DNA of 64,000 nt, from contig JAFXPK010000030.1 of assembly GCA_017527905.1 (NCBI GenBank), positions 1 to 64,000 of the forward strand, in the 5' to 3' direction. This document shows positions 42,148 to 52,644 of this stretch, piece by piece. The notes under the pieces are model-generated. The model saw only the letters and a list, made by a program, of their open reading frames with translations, was not told the origin of the DNA and ran no database searches. The stretch is from Paludibacteraceae bacterium. GTDB lineage: Bacteria > Bacteroidota > Bacteroidia > Bacteroidales > Paludibacteraceae. Both the position numbers and the translations under genes were made by a program. Every line of letters starts with the position of its first letter. The stretch's first letter is position 1.

Positions 42148-44334
42148 TTAGTTACCCATCTCAGAGATGAACTTAATTCTGACAAGTCTGATTTCCTCTT
42201 CAGAGTAATCGTTTTCACCCAACTCTTTCAGCGCATCCTCGACATCCTCGGATTCCGCCTCCTTGAAGTAATCGAACACCTCGTCGATACGCTCCTGATC
42301 CATGATTTGGACAAGGAAGTAATCGATGTTGATCTTCGTACCTGAGTTGACAATAGCCTCGATTTCATCCAACAGCTCGTCGAAATCCAAACCCTTCGAT
42401 TCAGCGATATCGTCCAAAGCGATCTTTCTGTCGATGGCTTGGATGATGGAGACCTTCAGTTTGGATTTGTTCGCCACAGAACGTACGCGAAGGTCTTCCG
42501 GACGTTCGATTTCGTTCTCCTGGACATGTTTCTTGATGAGTTGGACAAACTCCTCACCGAAGCGTTTCGCCTTACCAGCGCCCACACCAGGAATGTTTTG
42601 TAATTCTTCGATAGTGATAGGGTAGGTGGTGGCCATCGCCTCCAAAGATGGATCTTGGAAGATCACGAATGGAGGCAACCCCAATTTCTTGGAAAGGTTC
42701 TTACGCAAATCCTTCAGCATGGAGAATAGGGCAGGGTCGGCGCAACAAGACGCCACACCCTTCAGCTGGATGTCCACTTCCTCCACGTCTTCCTCGTCCT
42801 CGCTGACGATTTCGAACGATTTAGGTTTTTTGAGGAACGCTTTACCCTCCGGGGTGATTTTCAGGATACCGTAGTTCTCTATGTCCTTGGTGATATATCC
42901 GCATATCATCGCTTTCTGGATCACATTTTGCCACGTCCTTTCACTTTCGTCCTTACCTTCACCGAACGTATCGATTTCCTCGTCATGGCCGTAGGATTTA
43001 ACTTCCGATGTCTCATTACCCATGATGACATCAATCACATGCTCCGTTTTAAACTTTTCATTCAACGCTATGATCGTCTCCAAAACGGTACATAGCAACT
43101 CTTTCGCTTCCACTTGTTTTTTCGGATTTAAACAATTATCACAATTTCCACAATTTTCCTCGGAGTATTCCTCTCCGAAGTAGTGTAATAATACTTTTCT
43201 TCTACAAACTACGCTTTCCGCATATGCCGCCGTCTCCAGCAGCAATTGCTTGCCGATCTCCTGCTCCGCGATAGGCTTGCCCTGCATGAATTTCTCCAGC
43301 TTCTGCAAGTCGCTGTTGGAATAGAAGGCGATACAGCGTCCTTCGCCACCGTCACGTCCGGCCCTTCCCGTCTCTTGGTAGTAGCCTTCCAAGCTTTTTG
43401 GTATGTCGTAGTGGATGACGAACCGCACATCGGGTTTGTCGATACCCATACCGAATGCGATGGTGGCCACGATCACCTGCACCTTCTCCATCAGGAAACA
43501 GTCCTGGTTGCCTGAACGCGTCGCGCTATCCATGCCCGCATGGTATGCCAAGGCGTTGATACCGTTCACGCGCAGGGTCTCCGCCAACTCCTCCACCTTC
43601 TTGCGGCTGAGGCAGTAGATGATGCCGGACTTGCCTTCCTGGCTGCGGATGAACTTGATGATCTCCTTGTCGATGTCGTCCCGCTTTGGCCTCACCTCGT
43701 AATAGAGGTTCGGACGGTTGAACGACGATTTGAACACCGTCGCCTCCGTGATGCCGAGGCTCTTCTGTATGTCGTGCTGCACCTTAGGAGTGGCTGTCGC
43801 TGTCAATGCGATGACCGCGACCTTCTGGCCTATCTCATTAATGATCGGGCGAATTCTTCTATATTCCGGTCTGAAGTCATGTCCCCATTCCGAGATACAA
43901 TGTGCCTCGTCTATGGCGAAAAAAGATATCTTCACCTGTCTGAGGAAATCCACGTTCTCTTCCTTGGTTAACGACTCCGGGGCCACGTAGAGTAATTTTG
44001 TCCTACCCTCCAGGATGTCCGTCTTCACATTATCAATCGCCGCCTTGTTGAGGGACGAGTTGATGAAGTGCGCGATACCATCCTCTTCGCTGAAGTTCCT
44101 CATAGCATCCACCTGATTCTTCATCAGCGCAATGAGCGGAGAAATCACAATTGCAGTGCCTTCCATCATTAATGACGGCAATTGATAGCATAATGACTTG
44201 CCGCCACCCGTCGGCATGAGGACAAACGTGTCCTTCCCCGCCAAAAGGTTGGTGATAATCGCCTCTTGGTTCCCCTTGAAGGAATCGAAACCAAAATGCA
44301 ATTTCAGTTGTTTTGCCAATTCATTGTCTTTCAT
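42148..44334 (-). CDS. recQ: ATP-dependent DNA helicase RecQ
   Basis: A 728-residue helicase with Walker A MPTGGGKSLCYQLP, DEAH box DEAHCISEWGHDFRPEY, motif VI QETGRAGRDG, a zinc-binding RQC domain (CRRKVLLHYFGEE, CGNCDNC), a winged helix and an HRDC domain (VIFQDPSLEAMATTYP). A further acidic helical extension of about 100 residues follows, as usual in Bacteroidales RecQ. It lies 134 bases after clpX and has a -7 box of its own. Confidence 0.96.
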   Translation of the reverse strand: MKDNELAKQLKLHFGFDSFKGNQEAIITNLLAGKDTFVLMPTGGGKSLCYQLPSLMMEGTAIVISPLIALMKNQVDAMRNFSEEDGIAHFINSSLNKAAIDNVKTDILEGRTKLLYVAPESLTKEENVDFLRQVKISFFAIDEAHCISEWGHDFRPEYRRIRPIINEIGQKVAVIALTATATPKVQHDIQKSLGITEATVFKSSFNRPNLYYEVRPKRDDIDKEIIKFIRSQEGKSGIIYCLSRKKVEELAETLRVNGINALAYHAGMDSATRSGNQDCFLMEKVQVIVATIAFGMGIDKPDVRFVIHYDIPKSLEGYYQETGRAGRDGGEGRCIAFYSNSDLQKLEKFMQGKPIAEQEIGKQLLLETAAYAESVVCRRKVLLHYFGEEYSEENCGNCDNCLNPKKQVEAKELLCTVLETIIALNEKFKTEHVIDVIMGNETSEVKSYGHDEEIDTFGEGKDESERTWQNVIQKAMICGYITKDIENYGILKITPEGKAFLKKPKSFEIVSEDEEDVEEVDIQLKGVASCCADPALFSMLKDLRKNLSKKLGLPPFVIFQDPSLEAMATTYPITIEELQNIPGVGAGKAKRFGEEFVQLIKKHVQENEIERPEDLRVRSVANKSKLKVSIIQAIDRKIALDDIAESKGLDFDELLDEIEAIVNSGTKINIDYFLVQIMDQERIDEVFDYFKEAESEDVEDALKELGENDYSEEEIRLVRIKFISEMGN

Positions 44335-44417
44335 AATCGGAACACAATTAATCGTTAAAATCTACCCTTGGACATTAGACTGTCCCGTATATCAAGGGTG
44401 GCGTGCAATTGTAGGCG

Positions 44418-44425
44418 CAAATGTA
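44418..44425 (-). promoter_or_regulatory. -7 box upstream of recQ
   Basis: The minus strand reads TACATTTG about 84 bases before the recQ start, within the clpX-recQ gap. The -33 box is not a clear match. Confidence 0.4.
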
Positions 44426-44468
44426 TATTACAGTACGTTAATTGGCATCATAAAAATGTTAAATTTTA

Positions 44469-45707
44469 TCATGCCACCCTCAATTTCTCTATATTGGCGC
44501 TCTGGATCTTCGATTCAGCATACGCTTTGGTGATGCTGACCTTCTTCTTTCCAGAGGAGGGGATCTCGAACATCACGTCCAACATGATGGTCTCCACGAT
44601 GGAGCGAAGCCCTCTCGCCCCGAGCTTGAACTCTACCGCTTTGTCCACGATATATTCCAATACATCTTCGTCGAACGTGAGCTTTACGTCGTCCATCTCA
44701 AACATCTTGACATATTGCTTGATGATGGAGTTCTTCGGCTCTGTCAGGATGGAACGCAACGCTTTACGGTCCAATTGATTCAGGTGACAGAGCAATGGCA
44801 ACCTGCCTATGATTTCCGGAATGAGGCCGAAGGACTTCAGGTCTTGCGGGGAGACGTACTGCAGTATGTTCTCCATGTCCACAACTCCCTGTCTTTTCGC
44901 CGCGGCGTACCCCACCACTTTGGTGTTGAGCCTATGGGCTATCTTATGCTCGATTCCGTCGAACGCTCCTCCGCAGATGAAGAGGATGTTCTTTGTATCC
45001 ACCGGTATCATCTTCTGGTCCGGATGCTTACGGCCTCCTTGCGGCGGCACGTTCACAATGGAACCTTCCAATAACTTGAGCAAGCCTTGCTGGACACCCT
45101 CTCCGCTCACGTCCCTCGTGATGGACGGATTGTCTCCTTTTCGGGCGATCTTGTCTATCTCATCGATGAAGACAATACCTCGCTCGGCCGCCTTGACGTC
45201 GTAGTCCGACGCTTGCAACAATCGGGTGAGTATGCTCTCGATATCCTCGCCCACATAGCCCGCTTCCGTCAAAACCGTGGCGTCTACGATTGCGAATGGC
45301 ACCTTCAGAAGTTTAGCGATGGTCTTCGCAAGCAAAGTCTTCCCTGTTCCCGTCGCTCCAACCATGATGATGTTGGATTTTTCAATCTCAACACCCTCGT
45401 CGTCCTTAGGCTGCATAAGCCTTTTGTAATGGTTGTAGACTGCAACGGAAAGGGTTTTCTTCGCCACATCCTGTCCGATGACGTACTGGTCGAGGAACTG
45501 CTTTATCTCAATTGGCTTAGGAAGGTCTTTCGCATCGAAGTCGGAGTTGTCTCCGTACTCTTTTTTGTTGCTTTCGACAATCTCATAAGCCATTCTCACG
45601 CATTCGTCGCAGATGTTTACGGAAGGGCCAGTGATCAGCATGTTCACTTCCTTCTGTGACCTGCCACAGAAACTGCACCTGTTCGTGCTTTTCGTGTTCG
45701 TTGCCAT
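44469..45707 (-). CDS. clpX: ClpX, ATPase subunit of the ClpXP protease
   Basis: The 412-residue AAA+ unfoldase begins with a zinc-binding domain ([16 protein letters not shown]), then Walker [16 protein letters not shown], Walker [13 protein letters not shown], the sensor II region [10 protein letters not shown] and the ClpP-docking IGF-like loop region. It recognises tagged substrates and feeds them to ClpP. The clpP gene lies 15 bases upstream in the same operon. Confidence 0.97.
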   Translation of the reverse strand: MATNTKSTNRCSFCGRSQKEVNMLITGPSVNICDECVRMAYEIVESNKKEYGDNSDFDAKDLPKPIEIKQFLDQYVIGQDVAKKTLSVAVYNHYKRLMQPKDDEGVEIEKSNIIMVGATGTGKTLLAKTIAKLLKVPFAIVDATVLTEAGYVGEDIESILTRLLQASDYDVKAAERGIVFIDEIDKIARKGDNPSITRDVSGEGVQQGLLKLLEGSIVNVPPQGGRKHPDQKMIPVDTKNILFICGGAFDGIEHKIAHRLNTKVVGYAAAKRQGVVDMENILQYVSPQDLKSFGLIPEIIGRLPLLCHLNQLDRKALRSILTEPKNSIIKQYVKMFEMDDVKLTFDEDVLEYIVDKAVEFKLGARGLRSIVETIMLDVMFEIPSSGKKKVSITKAYAESKIQSANIEKLRVA

Positions 45708-45722
45708 CTCTTCCTCTTCCGC

Positions 45723-46400
45723 TTATTTGTTCCGCACTAATACTTCATCGATCATGCCGTACGCTTTCGCTTCTTCGGCTGTCATCCAATAATCCCTGTC
45801 GGAGTCTTGAAAAATCTTCTCGTATGAGTTTCCGGAATGGTCTGCTATGATTGTATATAGCTCTTTCTTCAGTTTCTGGATCTCCCTTGCGGTGATTTCA
45901 ATATCCGACGCTTGTCCCTGGGCTCCTCCCATGGGTTGGTGGATCATGACGCGGGAGTGCTTCAATGCGGAGCGTTTCCCTTTCGTCCCGGCCACCAGTA
46001 GAACCGCACCCATGGATGCCGCCATGCCGGTGCAGATGGTCGCCACGTCACATCCGATGTACTGCATCGTGTCGTAAATGCCTAAACCAGCGTATACCGA
46101 TCCGCCAGGGGTGTTCAGGTATATCGAGATGTCTTTCCCCGGATCGGACGAGTCCAGATAGAGCAGTTGCGCCTGAATCACATTGGCGGAATAGTCGTCC
46201 ACCTCCGTTCCGAGAAATATGATGCGGTCCATCATAAGCCTTGAAAAGACGTCCATCTGCGTTACGTTCAGTTGACGTTCCTCCAAGATGCTGGGTGATA
46301 TGTAGCTGTTGGATATGCGGGAAGTGTATTGATCTAATGCTAATCCGTTCATTCCAAGATGACCTACCGCATATTTCCTAAAATCATTTTTTTCCATCAT
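45723..46400 (-). CDS. clpP: ClpP protease subunit
   Basis: The 225-residue serine protease of ClpXP has the catalytic Ser in [11 protein letters not shown], the His in [10 protein letters not shown] and the Asp further on in the [11 protein letters not shown] region. The N-terminal extension before the mature core (about 30 residues) is probably processed. It stands between tig and clpX, as in many bacteria. Confidence 0.97.
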   Translation of the reverse strand: MMEKNDFRKYAVGHLGMNGLALDQYTSRISNSYISPSILEERQLNVTQMDVFSRLMMDRIIFLGTEVDDYSANVIQAQLLYLDSSDPGKDISIYLNTPGGSVYAGLGIYDTMQYIGCDVATICTGMAASMGAVLLVAGTKGKRSALKHSRVMIHQPMGGAQGQASDIEITAREIQKLKKELYTIIADHSGNSYEKIFQDSDRDYWMTAEEAKAYGMIDEVLVRNK

Positions 46401-46481
46401 TTCATTAAATATTAATCTGTCTATTTACTCTTCTATTTTGTTTACTAAATTAATAAAACTTTTTTATTTAAAACCAAAAAA

Positions 46482-46509
46482 AATCCCGGCAATTTTTGTT
46501 GTCGGGATT
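46482..46509 (-). terminator. Terminator after tig
   Basis: AATCCCG (46482-46488) pairs with CGGGATT (46503-46509); on the minus strand a T-run follows. It would reduce read-through from tig into clpP-clpX. Confidence 0.7.
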
Positions 46510-46528
46510 GATTTTTTATTGTAAATTG

Positions 46529-47896
46529 TTATTTCCCTTGCTCAGAAAAGAGTTTATTGAACTCTTCAAGCGAAACTTTCTTCACATCCAATTTGATTTT
46601 GGACTTCACAACGTTCATCACTTTCTCTTCCATGACGCGCTCCGCGATTTGCTGAATGGACTCTTTCTTCTTCAACATCTCCTTCGCGTAGTTCTCCAAA
46701 ACGTCAGTAGGAACGGTTGACATTCCATATTGAGCGAATTGAGCCTGAGCGGTCTTCTTGGCGAACTCCATCATGTCGTTTTCCTCGATCTTGATTTGGT
46801 TGTCCGTAGCGATCTTATTCTTGGTCAATTGCCACTTCAAATCGTCCAACATCATCGGATATTGCGTCTCGAGGTCTTCCGAGCTGATCTTCTCGTTGGT
46901 TTCCGCTACCCAACGCTTCAGGAATGCGTCAGGGAACGCAGCGTCACCGAACGCTTCCTTAGCCAAAATCTTTTGTGAGTCGAGCAACAACTTGTAGTCG
47001 CTGTCTGCCACAAGTGATTTCTTTACGTCGTCCGCCAAGCGTGCCTTGAACTCCTCCTCGCTCTTCACAACGCCCTCGCCAAGCGCCTTGTCGAACAACT
47101 CTTGGTTCAACTCAGCCGCCTTGAAACGGGTTACGCTCTTGATAGTGAACTTGAAGTCCGCATCTACCGAAGCAACCTCTTCTCTCTTAATCTTCAAGAG
47201 GGAAGCGATCTCTCCTTCGTTCTCGAAAGCCTTCTTAGGGTTGAATGAAACGGATGCGCCAACCTTAGCGCCTACGAAGAGGGCCTTCTGGTCTGCGTCC
47301 TTCATATATTTAGGGCAAAGAACTGCGTCCTCCACCTTGATGCCGTCTTCCTTCTCCTTCGTCTTGGTGCGCATCTCCACGATGTCGCCCTTCACCACGT
47401 CAGACTCAACTACGTCCGTAGCCTCGTCGTAAGAACCGAAACGGTCTTGGAATGACTTAACAGCGTTGTTCACCATATCATCGCTGGCTTCGATCTCATA
47501 GTATGGAGCACTGATCTTGTTGCTCAAAACCAGTTTGTTCTCAGGTGCTATCGCTATGTCAAACTTGAACTCGAAATCTTCCTCTTTGCTGAAATCGATC
47601 TCTTTCTGCTCTGTCTTGTTAGGAAGTGGCTGGCCGAGGATCTCGATGTTGTTCTCCTTGATGTAATCCATCAACTTCTCGGAAATGATGTTGTTGATCT
47701 CGTCTGCCATGGCAGCCTTACCGTACAACTTCTTTACCATCGTCATCGGAACATTTCCCGGACGGAATCCTGGCACGTTAGCTCTTTGTTTGTATTTGCG
47801 GAGCGTCTTCTCCACCGCTTCTTGGTAATCAGCCTTCACAACTTGCATTGTGATGATCGCGTTCGTAGCGTCGATGTCTTTTCTAGCGATATTCAT
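46529..47896 (-). CDS. tig: Trigger factor
   Basis: The start at ATG 47894-47896 (MNIARKDIDATNAIITMQVV) is used; further upstream in-frame codons lie in the promoter. The 455-residue ribosome-bound chaperone has the ribosome-docking signature PGFRPGNVPMTMVKKLYG (about 40-60), a region corresponding to the PPIase domain and a long helical C-terminal arm. It assists folding of nascent chains. Confidence 0.92.
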   Translation of the reverse strand: MNIARKDIDATNAIITMQVVKADYQEAVEKTLRKYKQRANVPGFRPGNVPMTMVKKLYGKAAMADEINNIISEKLMDYIKENNIEILGQPLPNKTEQKEIDFSKEEDFEFKFDIAIAPENKLVLSNKISAPYYEIEASDDMVNNAVKSFQDRFGSYDEATDVVESDVVKGDIVEMRTKTKEKEDGIKVEDAVLCPKYMKDADQKALFVGAKVGASVSFNPKKAFENEGEIASLLKIKREEVASVDADFKFTIKSVTRFKAAELNQELFDKALGEGVVKSEEEFKARLADDVKKSLVADSDYKLLLDSQKILAKEAFGDAAFPDAFLKRWVAETNEKISSEDLETQYPMMLDDLKWQLTKNKIATDNQIKIEENDMMEFAKKTAQAQFAQYGMSTVPTDVLENYAKEMLKKKESIQQIAERVMEEKVMNVVKSKIKLDVKKVSLEEFNKLFSEQGK

Positions 47897-47936
47897 ATTG
47901 TTTGTATTAAGTATAATTCTTTTGTAAATCAGGGTG

Positions 47937-47967
47937 CAAAGGTAATGATTTTTTCCATTCCTACAAA
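47937..47967 (-). promoter_or_regulatory. Consensus promoter of tig
   Basis: On the minus strand TTTG (47964-47967), exactly 19 bases, then TACCTTTG (47937-47944). It gives a leader of about 35 bases before the start at 47896. Confidence 0.75.
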
Positions 47968-48023
47968 CCAAAATTCTTTATGATTGTTTTTCACCCCTTT
48001 ATTGGTGATGAAAGCCAATGAAA

Positions 48024-48050
48024 AAGGGGATTCCGAATAAGAGTCCCCTT
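48024..48050 (-). terminator. Terminator of pheT
   Basis: AAGGGGA (48024-48030) pairs with TCCCCTT (48044-48050); on the minus strand TTTTC follows. Confidence 0.65.
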
Positions 48051-48077
48051 CTTCAATTTTATGGTTTGTCCGACCGA

Positions 48078-50543
48078 TTATCGGATTTTCGCACCTAATT
48101 TTTCCTCGAAATTCTTCATCAACTTGTTCATGATGGCATCGATTTGACCATCCTTCATCGTCTTCGCCTCGTCTTGCAGGATGAAGCTTACCGCATACGA
48201 TTTCTTGCCTGCCTCCAGGTTCTTTCCCTCGTACACGTCGAAGAGATAAATGTTCTTGATGAATTTCTTCTCCGTCTCCATGGCTACCTTGGCGATGTCC
48301 TCGAAGGTGGTCGACTTGTTGATCAACAGAGCCAAATCCCTCTTCACTTCCGGGAACTTGGAGATATCCTTGTAGGTGACCTTGTGGTTCTTCAACTCGG
48401 ATAGGATTTTGTTCCACTCCAAATCGGCGTAATATACATTGTTCTCCAATCCGAAGATGTTCAACGCCTTCTTGGAAACGACTCCCAATGTGGCGAGCAG
48501 TTTGCCGGCATGGGTCATGATGGTCATACCATCCGAGATGAATTCGTCATCATAGCCACCATATACCAGACCTTTCTTCTCGAATCCGAGCCTTGCGAAT
48601 ATGTTCTCGACATATGCCCTCAATTGATAGAAGGAGGCCTTCTCTTGCTTCAATACCCAGCTTTGGGTGGTCTTGTTACCGCTCAGCCACATGCCTAGGT
48701 GGAGTTCCTCCGAATATGGTTTCAGCGGAGCCTCCTCCGTGGATTCCTTCTCAGGATTCTTGTGGTAACAGTTGCCGAACTCGTAGAACTTGATGTCCGC
48801 ATTCTTCCTGTTCACGTTGTAGGCCACACTTTCCAATCCGCCGAAAAGCAACGATTGTCTCATGCATCCCAAGTCGGCGCTCAATGGGTTCATCACCATC
48901 ACGCCGTTCTTGATAGGATATTTCTCCGACTCCGCGTAGTAGGAGATCTTCGTGAGCGAGTTGTTGAGTATCTCGTTGAATCCGCAGCCCGTCAGTTGCT
49001 CGGAGATGAGGTTCTGGAGCTTCAGGCTGTTCGGACGTGGTGAATAGGCGATGGACGAATTGAGGGATAAGCCCTCCTGCACGTTGTCGTAGCCATAGAT
49101 ACGAAGCAGGTCTTCGATCACGTCCACATCCCTGGTCACATCGACCCTGTAGGTAGGCACGGCGAGCGAAAGCCCGTTCTCGTCCTCCTTCTTGATCTCT
49201 ATCTCAAGGCCTGAAAGGATGGTCTTCACCTCTTCCTTCTTGATCTCCTTGCCGATGAGGGTGTTGATTTTGTTGTAGGTGATATCCACTGGGAATGGCG
49301 CCACTGGGCTAGGGTAGATGTCGTGCACTTCGCTCGATATGTTACCGCCCGCCAACTCCTTGATGAGGAGTGCGGCGCACTTCAGGATGTAAATCGTATT
49401 GTTAGGGTCGCAACCTCTCTCGTAACGGAACGACGCATCGGTATTGAGACCGAATCTGCGGGCTGTCTTCCTGATATATACAGGGTTGAAGCATGCGCTC
49501 TCAAGGAATACGTTGCGGGTGGAATCGGTGACGCCTGAGTCCAAACCTCCGAACACGCCGGCGAGGCAGGCACCGCCTTTCTCGTCGCAAATCATCAGGT
49601 CGTTGGATGTCAATGTCCTCTCCACACCGTCTAGCGTGGTGAACTTGGTTCCGTCGGGCAATGTCTTGACGATGATATGTTTGCCGGCCATCTTGTCCAA
49701 ATCGAAGGCGTGGAGTGGCTGGCCAAGAGCGTGCAGCAGATAGTTGGTGGCATCCACCACGTTATTGATTGGCCTAAGGCCGATGGCCTTCAGCGCATTC
49801 TGCATCCATTTAGGAGACTCCTTCACCGTGATGCCTGTGATGGCGACGCCGGAGTAGCGGGTACATGCGGCCGTGTTCTCTACGTCCACTTTCACAGGAC
49901 AGCTATTGTCGTCCACCTTGAAGGCGGAAACATCCGGCTTGCTGAGTTTGTACTTCCCTGGCTGATGGTATTGGAAGTAAGCGGCGAGGTCGCGCGCCAC
50001 ACCATAATGGGAGGTTGCGTCGATACGGTTAGGGGTGATGTCCACCTCGATCACATAATCGGTCTCAACACCGTAATATGTCTTGGCCAATGTACCTACT
50101 GGCACGTCCGCCGGCAACTCGATGATGCCCGCATGGCTGGTTCCGACACCGATCTCGTCCTCCGCGCAGAGCATTCCGTAGGAATCCACGCCACGGAGCT
50201 TGAATTTGGTGATAGTGGAACATTTGTCGCCTTCGTACAGTTTCGTGCCGAGCGTAGCGACGATGGTTTTGATTCCGGTACGGCAGTTGGCGGCGCCGCA
50301 CACAATCTGCAGGGGCTCGCCCTGACCTATGTTGACTTTCGTAACATGAAGATGGTCGGAGTCTGGATGTGCCACGCAGTCCAACACTTCACCCACTACT
50401 AATCCTTCCAATCCACCTTTGATGGATTGTATCTCTTCAACTCCACCGACCTCAAGGCCTATCGAGGTTAAAACCTTTGAGACTTCTTCCGGCTCTATAT
50501 CAAGATTGATATACTTTTTTAACCAATTGTACGAAATGTTCAT
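48078..50543 (-). CDS. pheT: Phenylalanyl-tRNA synthetase beta subunit
   Basis: The 821-residue protein starts MNISYNWLKKYINLDIEPEE and has the full bacterial layout: EMAP/OB-fold tRNA-binding domain (VVGEVLDCVAHPDSDHLHVT), B3/B4 editing domain (RYSGVAITGITVKESPKW), B5 domain, catalytic-like core (FETGNCYHKN-type region), and a C-terminal ferredoxin-fold anticodon-binding domain (FPEVKRDLALLINKSTTF). pheS is not in the window. Confidence 0.96.
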   Translation of the reverse strand: MNISYNWLKKYINLDIEPEEVSKVLTSIGLEVGGVEEIQSIKGGLEGLVVGEVLDCVAHPDSDHLHVTKVNIGQGEPLQIVCGAANCRTGIKTIVATLGTKLYEGDKCSTITKFKLRGVDSYGMLCAEDEIGVGTSHAGIIELPADVPVGTLAKTYYGVETDYVIEVDITPNRIDATSHYGVARDLAAYFQYHQPGKYKLSKPDVSAFKVDDNSCPVKVDVENTAACTRYSGVAITGITVKESPKWMQNALKAIGLRPINNVVDATNYLLHALGQPLHAFDLDKMAGKHIIVKTLPDGTKFTTLDGVERTLTSNDLMICDEKGGACLAGVFGGLDSGVTDSTRNVFLESACFNPVYIRKTARRFGLNTDASFRYERGCDPNNTIYILKCAALLIKELAGGNISSEVHDIYPSPVAPFPVDITYNKINTLIGKEIKKEEVKTILSGLEIEIKKEDENGLSLAVPTYRVDVTRDVDVIEDLLRIYGYDNVQEGLSLNSSIAYSPRPNSLKLQNLISEQLTGCGFNEILNNSLTKISYYAESEKYPIKNGVMVMNPLSADLGCMRQSLLFGGLESVAYNVNRKNADIKFYEFGNCYHKNPEKESTEEAPLKPYSEELHLGMWLSGNKTTQSWVLKQEKASFYQLRAYVENIFARLGFEKKGLVYGGYDDEFISDGMTIMTHAGKLLATLGVVSKKALNIFGLENNVYYADLEWNKILSELKNHKVTYKDISKFPEVKRDLALLINKSTTFEDIAKVAMETEKKFIKNIYLFDVYEGKNLEAGKKSYAVSFILQDEAKTMKDGQIDAIMNKLMKNFEEKLGAKIR

Positions 50544-50635
50544 TACTACAAAATATTATTTTCGGTCGGCAACTCCGCCCACCTCTATTCCTGAACCGCG
50601 AATTTATAAAAATATTCTCTATTAAAATAGATTTA

Positions 50636-50672
50636 GGAATTAAGAATTAAGAGATAAGAGTTAAAAATTATG
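50636..50672. repeat. AATTAAGAATTAAGA repeat, copy 5
   Basis: GGAATTAAGAATTAAGAGAT followed by AAGAGTTAAAAATTATG lies between the divergent pheT and esterase genes. It is a variant of the same low-complexity repeat family. Confidence 0.55.
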
Positions 50673-50783
50673 CGTTGAAATAAGCATTGCCACATACTCA
50701 CCTCATCGGAAGTCCAACACATAAAAACGCATGGCTTCACATATTTTTTTACAATTAACCGCCATAAAAAAGCGAGAGTGCAT

Positions 50784-50791
50784 TATCTTTG
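50784..50791 (+). promoter_or_regulatory. -7 box of the putative esterase gene
   Basis: TATCTTTG lies 11 bases before the first start codon. The -33 position has no clear TTTG. The short distance suggests a near-leaderless mRNA or use of the ATG at 50811. Confidence 0.45.
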
Positions 50792-50801
50792 CGAAATAAG
50801 T

Positions 50802-51605
50802 ATGATTAATATGGCAAAGTTTCGGTTTTTACTGTTGGGGCTTCTGATGTCCCTGTTCTATAACGTCCAGGCAGAGGAGAACGAATATTCCTCAGACTAT
50901 TTCTATGCGAGGGAGTACCGCTACCAAGGTGACACGCTTCGCTACCGTATCCTCTATCCGAAGGGTTATGGTGTCGAGGGTCTGAAATTTCCTCTCTTCA
51001 TCTATCTTCACGGTGAGGAGGAACGCGGCAATGACAATCTGATGCAACTGAAATACGGCGCGAGCCTATACATGAGCGAGGAGGCGCGTAATTACCAGTC
51101 GGCGGTGGTCATCATGCCTCAGTGTCCGAAGGATGATTTTTGGGCAAAATATGACAAGTTGGATGATGGCTCGATTGTCTTGCGTGAGAATCCGGAGCAA
51201 ACAAAGAGTAGCATCATCGTGGAGAAGTTGATCCAACACTTCATGAAGAAGGAGAACGAGATCGACGTTTCCCGCGTCTATTTGGTGGGCAAGGATATGG
51301 GTGCGTTCGGAGTGTTGGACCTCGCCGCCCGCAACCCTAAGATGTATTCGGCAGTGATCGCCGTTTCTGGAGTGATCGAGCCGACCCGTCTAAAGAAAAA
51401 GAAAGTTCCTGTACGCCTCTACCATGGAGTGGAGGATCCTATCGTTCCGATCCAGTATGCGCGAGATCTGGAGACGGTGCTCAAGTCCAATTCCAATGGC
51501 TCCGACCTGGTGGAGTTCCAAGACACGAAGCATGACGATGCCTGGGACATGGCCACCAGCGCATCTGACTTCATGGAGTGGCTATTCGAGAAGAAGAAAA
51601 AATGA
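50802..51605 (+). CDS. Secreted alpha/beta-hydrolase (esterase-like) with Asp in the nucleophile position
   Basis: ATG 50802 gives 267 residues; ATG 50811 (MAKFRFLLLGLLM) is also possible. A signal peptide ends near NVQAEE. The fold resembles PHB-depolymerase/phospholipase-like esterases: FPLFIYLHGEEERGND (oxyanion region), AVVIMPQCPKDDFW, then VYLVGKDMGAFGVLDLA where relatives have G-x-S-M-G-G, so Asp replaces the catalytic Ser. The late acid (GVEDPIVP) and His (KHDDAW) remain. It may be a non-catalytic or altered enzyme. Confidence 0.75.
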   Translation: MINMAKFRFLLLGLLMSLFYNVQAEENEYSSDYFYAREYRYQGDTLRYRILYPKGYGVEGLKFPLFIYLHGEEERGNDNLMQLKYGASLYMSEEARNYQSAVVIMPQCPKDDFWAKYDKLDDGSIVLRENPEQTKSSIIVEKLIQHFMKKENEIDVSRVYLVGKDMGAFGVLDLAARNPKMYSAVIAVSGVIEPTRLKKKKVPVRLYHGVEDPIVPIQYARDLETVLKSNSNGSDLVEFQDTKHDDAWDMATSASDFMEWLFEKKKK

Positions 51606-51685
51606 CCCCCTCTGTTTGAGGGAAAAGATTTTTCCGATGGAAGCCCCATTTTTTAGAGTATTAAATTAAAACATTATTCCCCTGT

Positions 51686-52579
51686 ATGGTTGTATTGGCA
51701 GTTGTGCTCTTCATGATCGCTTTGCTCATGATTGTTGGCATGGGGATATTGATGGCGAGTAATAAGTATCCCATGGAAGAAGATGTGGCGTGCCTGATCC
51801 GTCTTCTCATCTCGGTTGTCAAATGCGACGGGGAAGCGGATGCGAAGGAAATCGCCGCTGTCAAGTCGTATATCAATTCATCGCCGCGTTGGGGCAATTA
51901 TATCATCAAATATTTTGACCAGGAACTGAGCGTTTCGAATATCAAGTTCTTAGGCTATGAAGGTTCCGGAGTTCCGTTGTTCGTATTGAATAGGAAAGAA
52001 AAAGAGGGGAGTGTTTCCAAATATAGAGTTTCCGACCTCTCTTCCAAAGCCATCTCAAAACTCTTCCACAAGTACTCCGAACGGATGGAGTTCATGGATG
52101 TTTTGTTCCAAATCGCTTATTCCCAGGATGGTGTGAGCGATGTGGAGGTGGACATGCTACGTGAGGTGGCACACTACCTATGCATCAAATCGTGGGATTT
52201 CACTGGGTTCTTGTACAAGTACGAGTACATGATGGACGAGCAACAGAAGAAGCAGAAAAGGCAAGAGGAGGAACGGAACCGTAAAGAAAAGGATAATGAA
52301 TCAGCGGGGAAAAACGAACGAAAAAAAGCGCATGAGGCCCGTTTCAAGAACGTCACGAACGCCCGCACGAGGGAGGCTCTCCAACTCTTGGAGATTCCGG
52401 AGAATGCGGACGAGCAGGAGATCAAATCCGCCTACCGCAGATTGGCAAAGAAATACCACCCTGACACGCTCTCCGCTAACGTCTCCGAGGAAGAGAAGGA
52501 AGAGGCTGCCGCACGGTTCCGCTCGATCCATGAGGCTTATGAGTTTCTATTGTCGGCTGAAATGGTCCATGTGAGATAA
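51686..52579 (+). CDS. DjlA-like co-chaperone: TM, TerB and J domain (copy 1)
   Basis: The 297-residue protein has an N-terminal transmembrane helix (about 1-24), a TerB-type helical domain split over about 30-180 (LIRLLISVVKCDGEADAKEI, VLFQIAYSQDGVSDVEV), a charged coiled region (200-225) and a C-terminal J domain (about 228-295) with the essential HPD in KKYHPDTLS. This is the order of DjlA. J domains stimulate DnaK. It is the first of three tandem paralogues. Confidence 0.85.
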   Translation: MVVLAVVLFMIALLMIVGMGILMASNKYPMEEDVACLIRLLISVVKCDGEADAKEIAAVKSYINSSPRWGNYIIKYFDQELSVSNIKFLGYEGSGVPLFVLNRKEKEGSVSKYRVSDLSSKAISKLFHKYSERMEFMDVLFQIAYSQDGVSDVEVDMLREVAHYLCIKSWDFTGFLYKYEYMMDEQQKKQKRQEEERNRKEKDNESAGKNERKKAHEARFKNVTNARTREALQLLEIPENADEQEIKSAYRRLAKKYHPDTLSANVSEEEKEEAAARFRSIHEAYEFLLSAEMVHVR

Positions 52580-52644
52580 ATAAAGGCTCAGCGTTTAACG
52601 AATGGATGGAATTTTGAATAATTGTTGATTTCGAATTAATTGTT

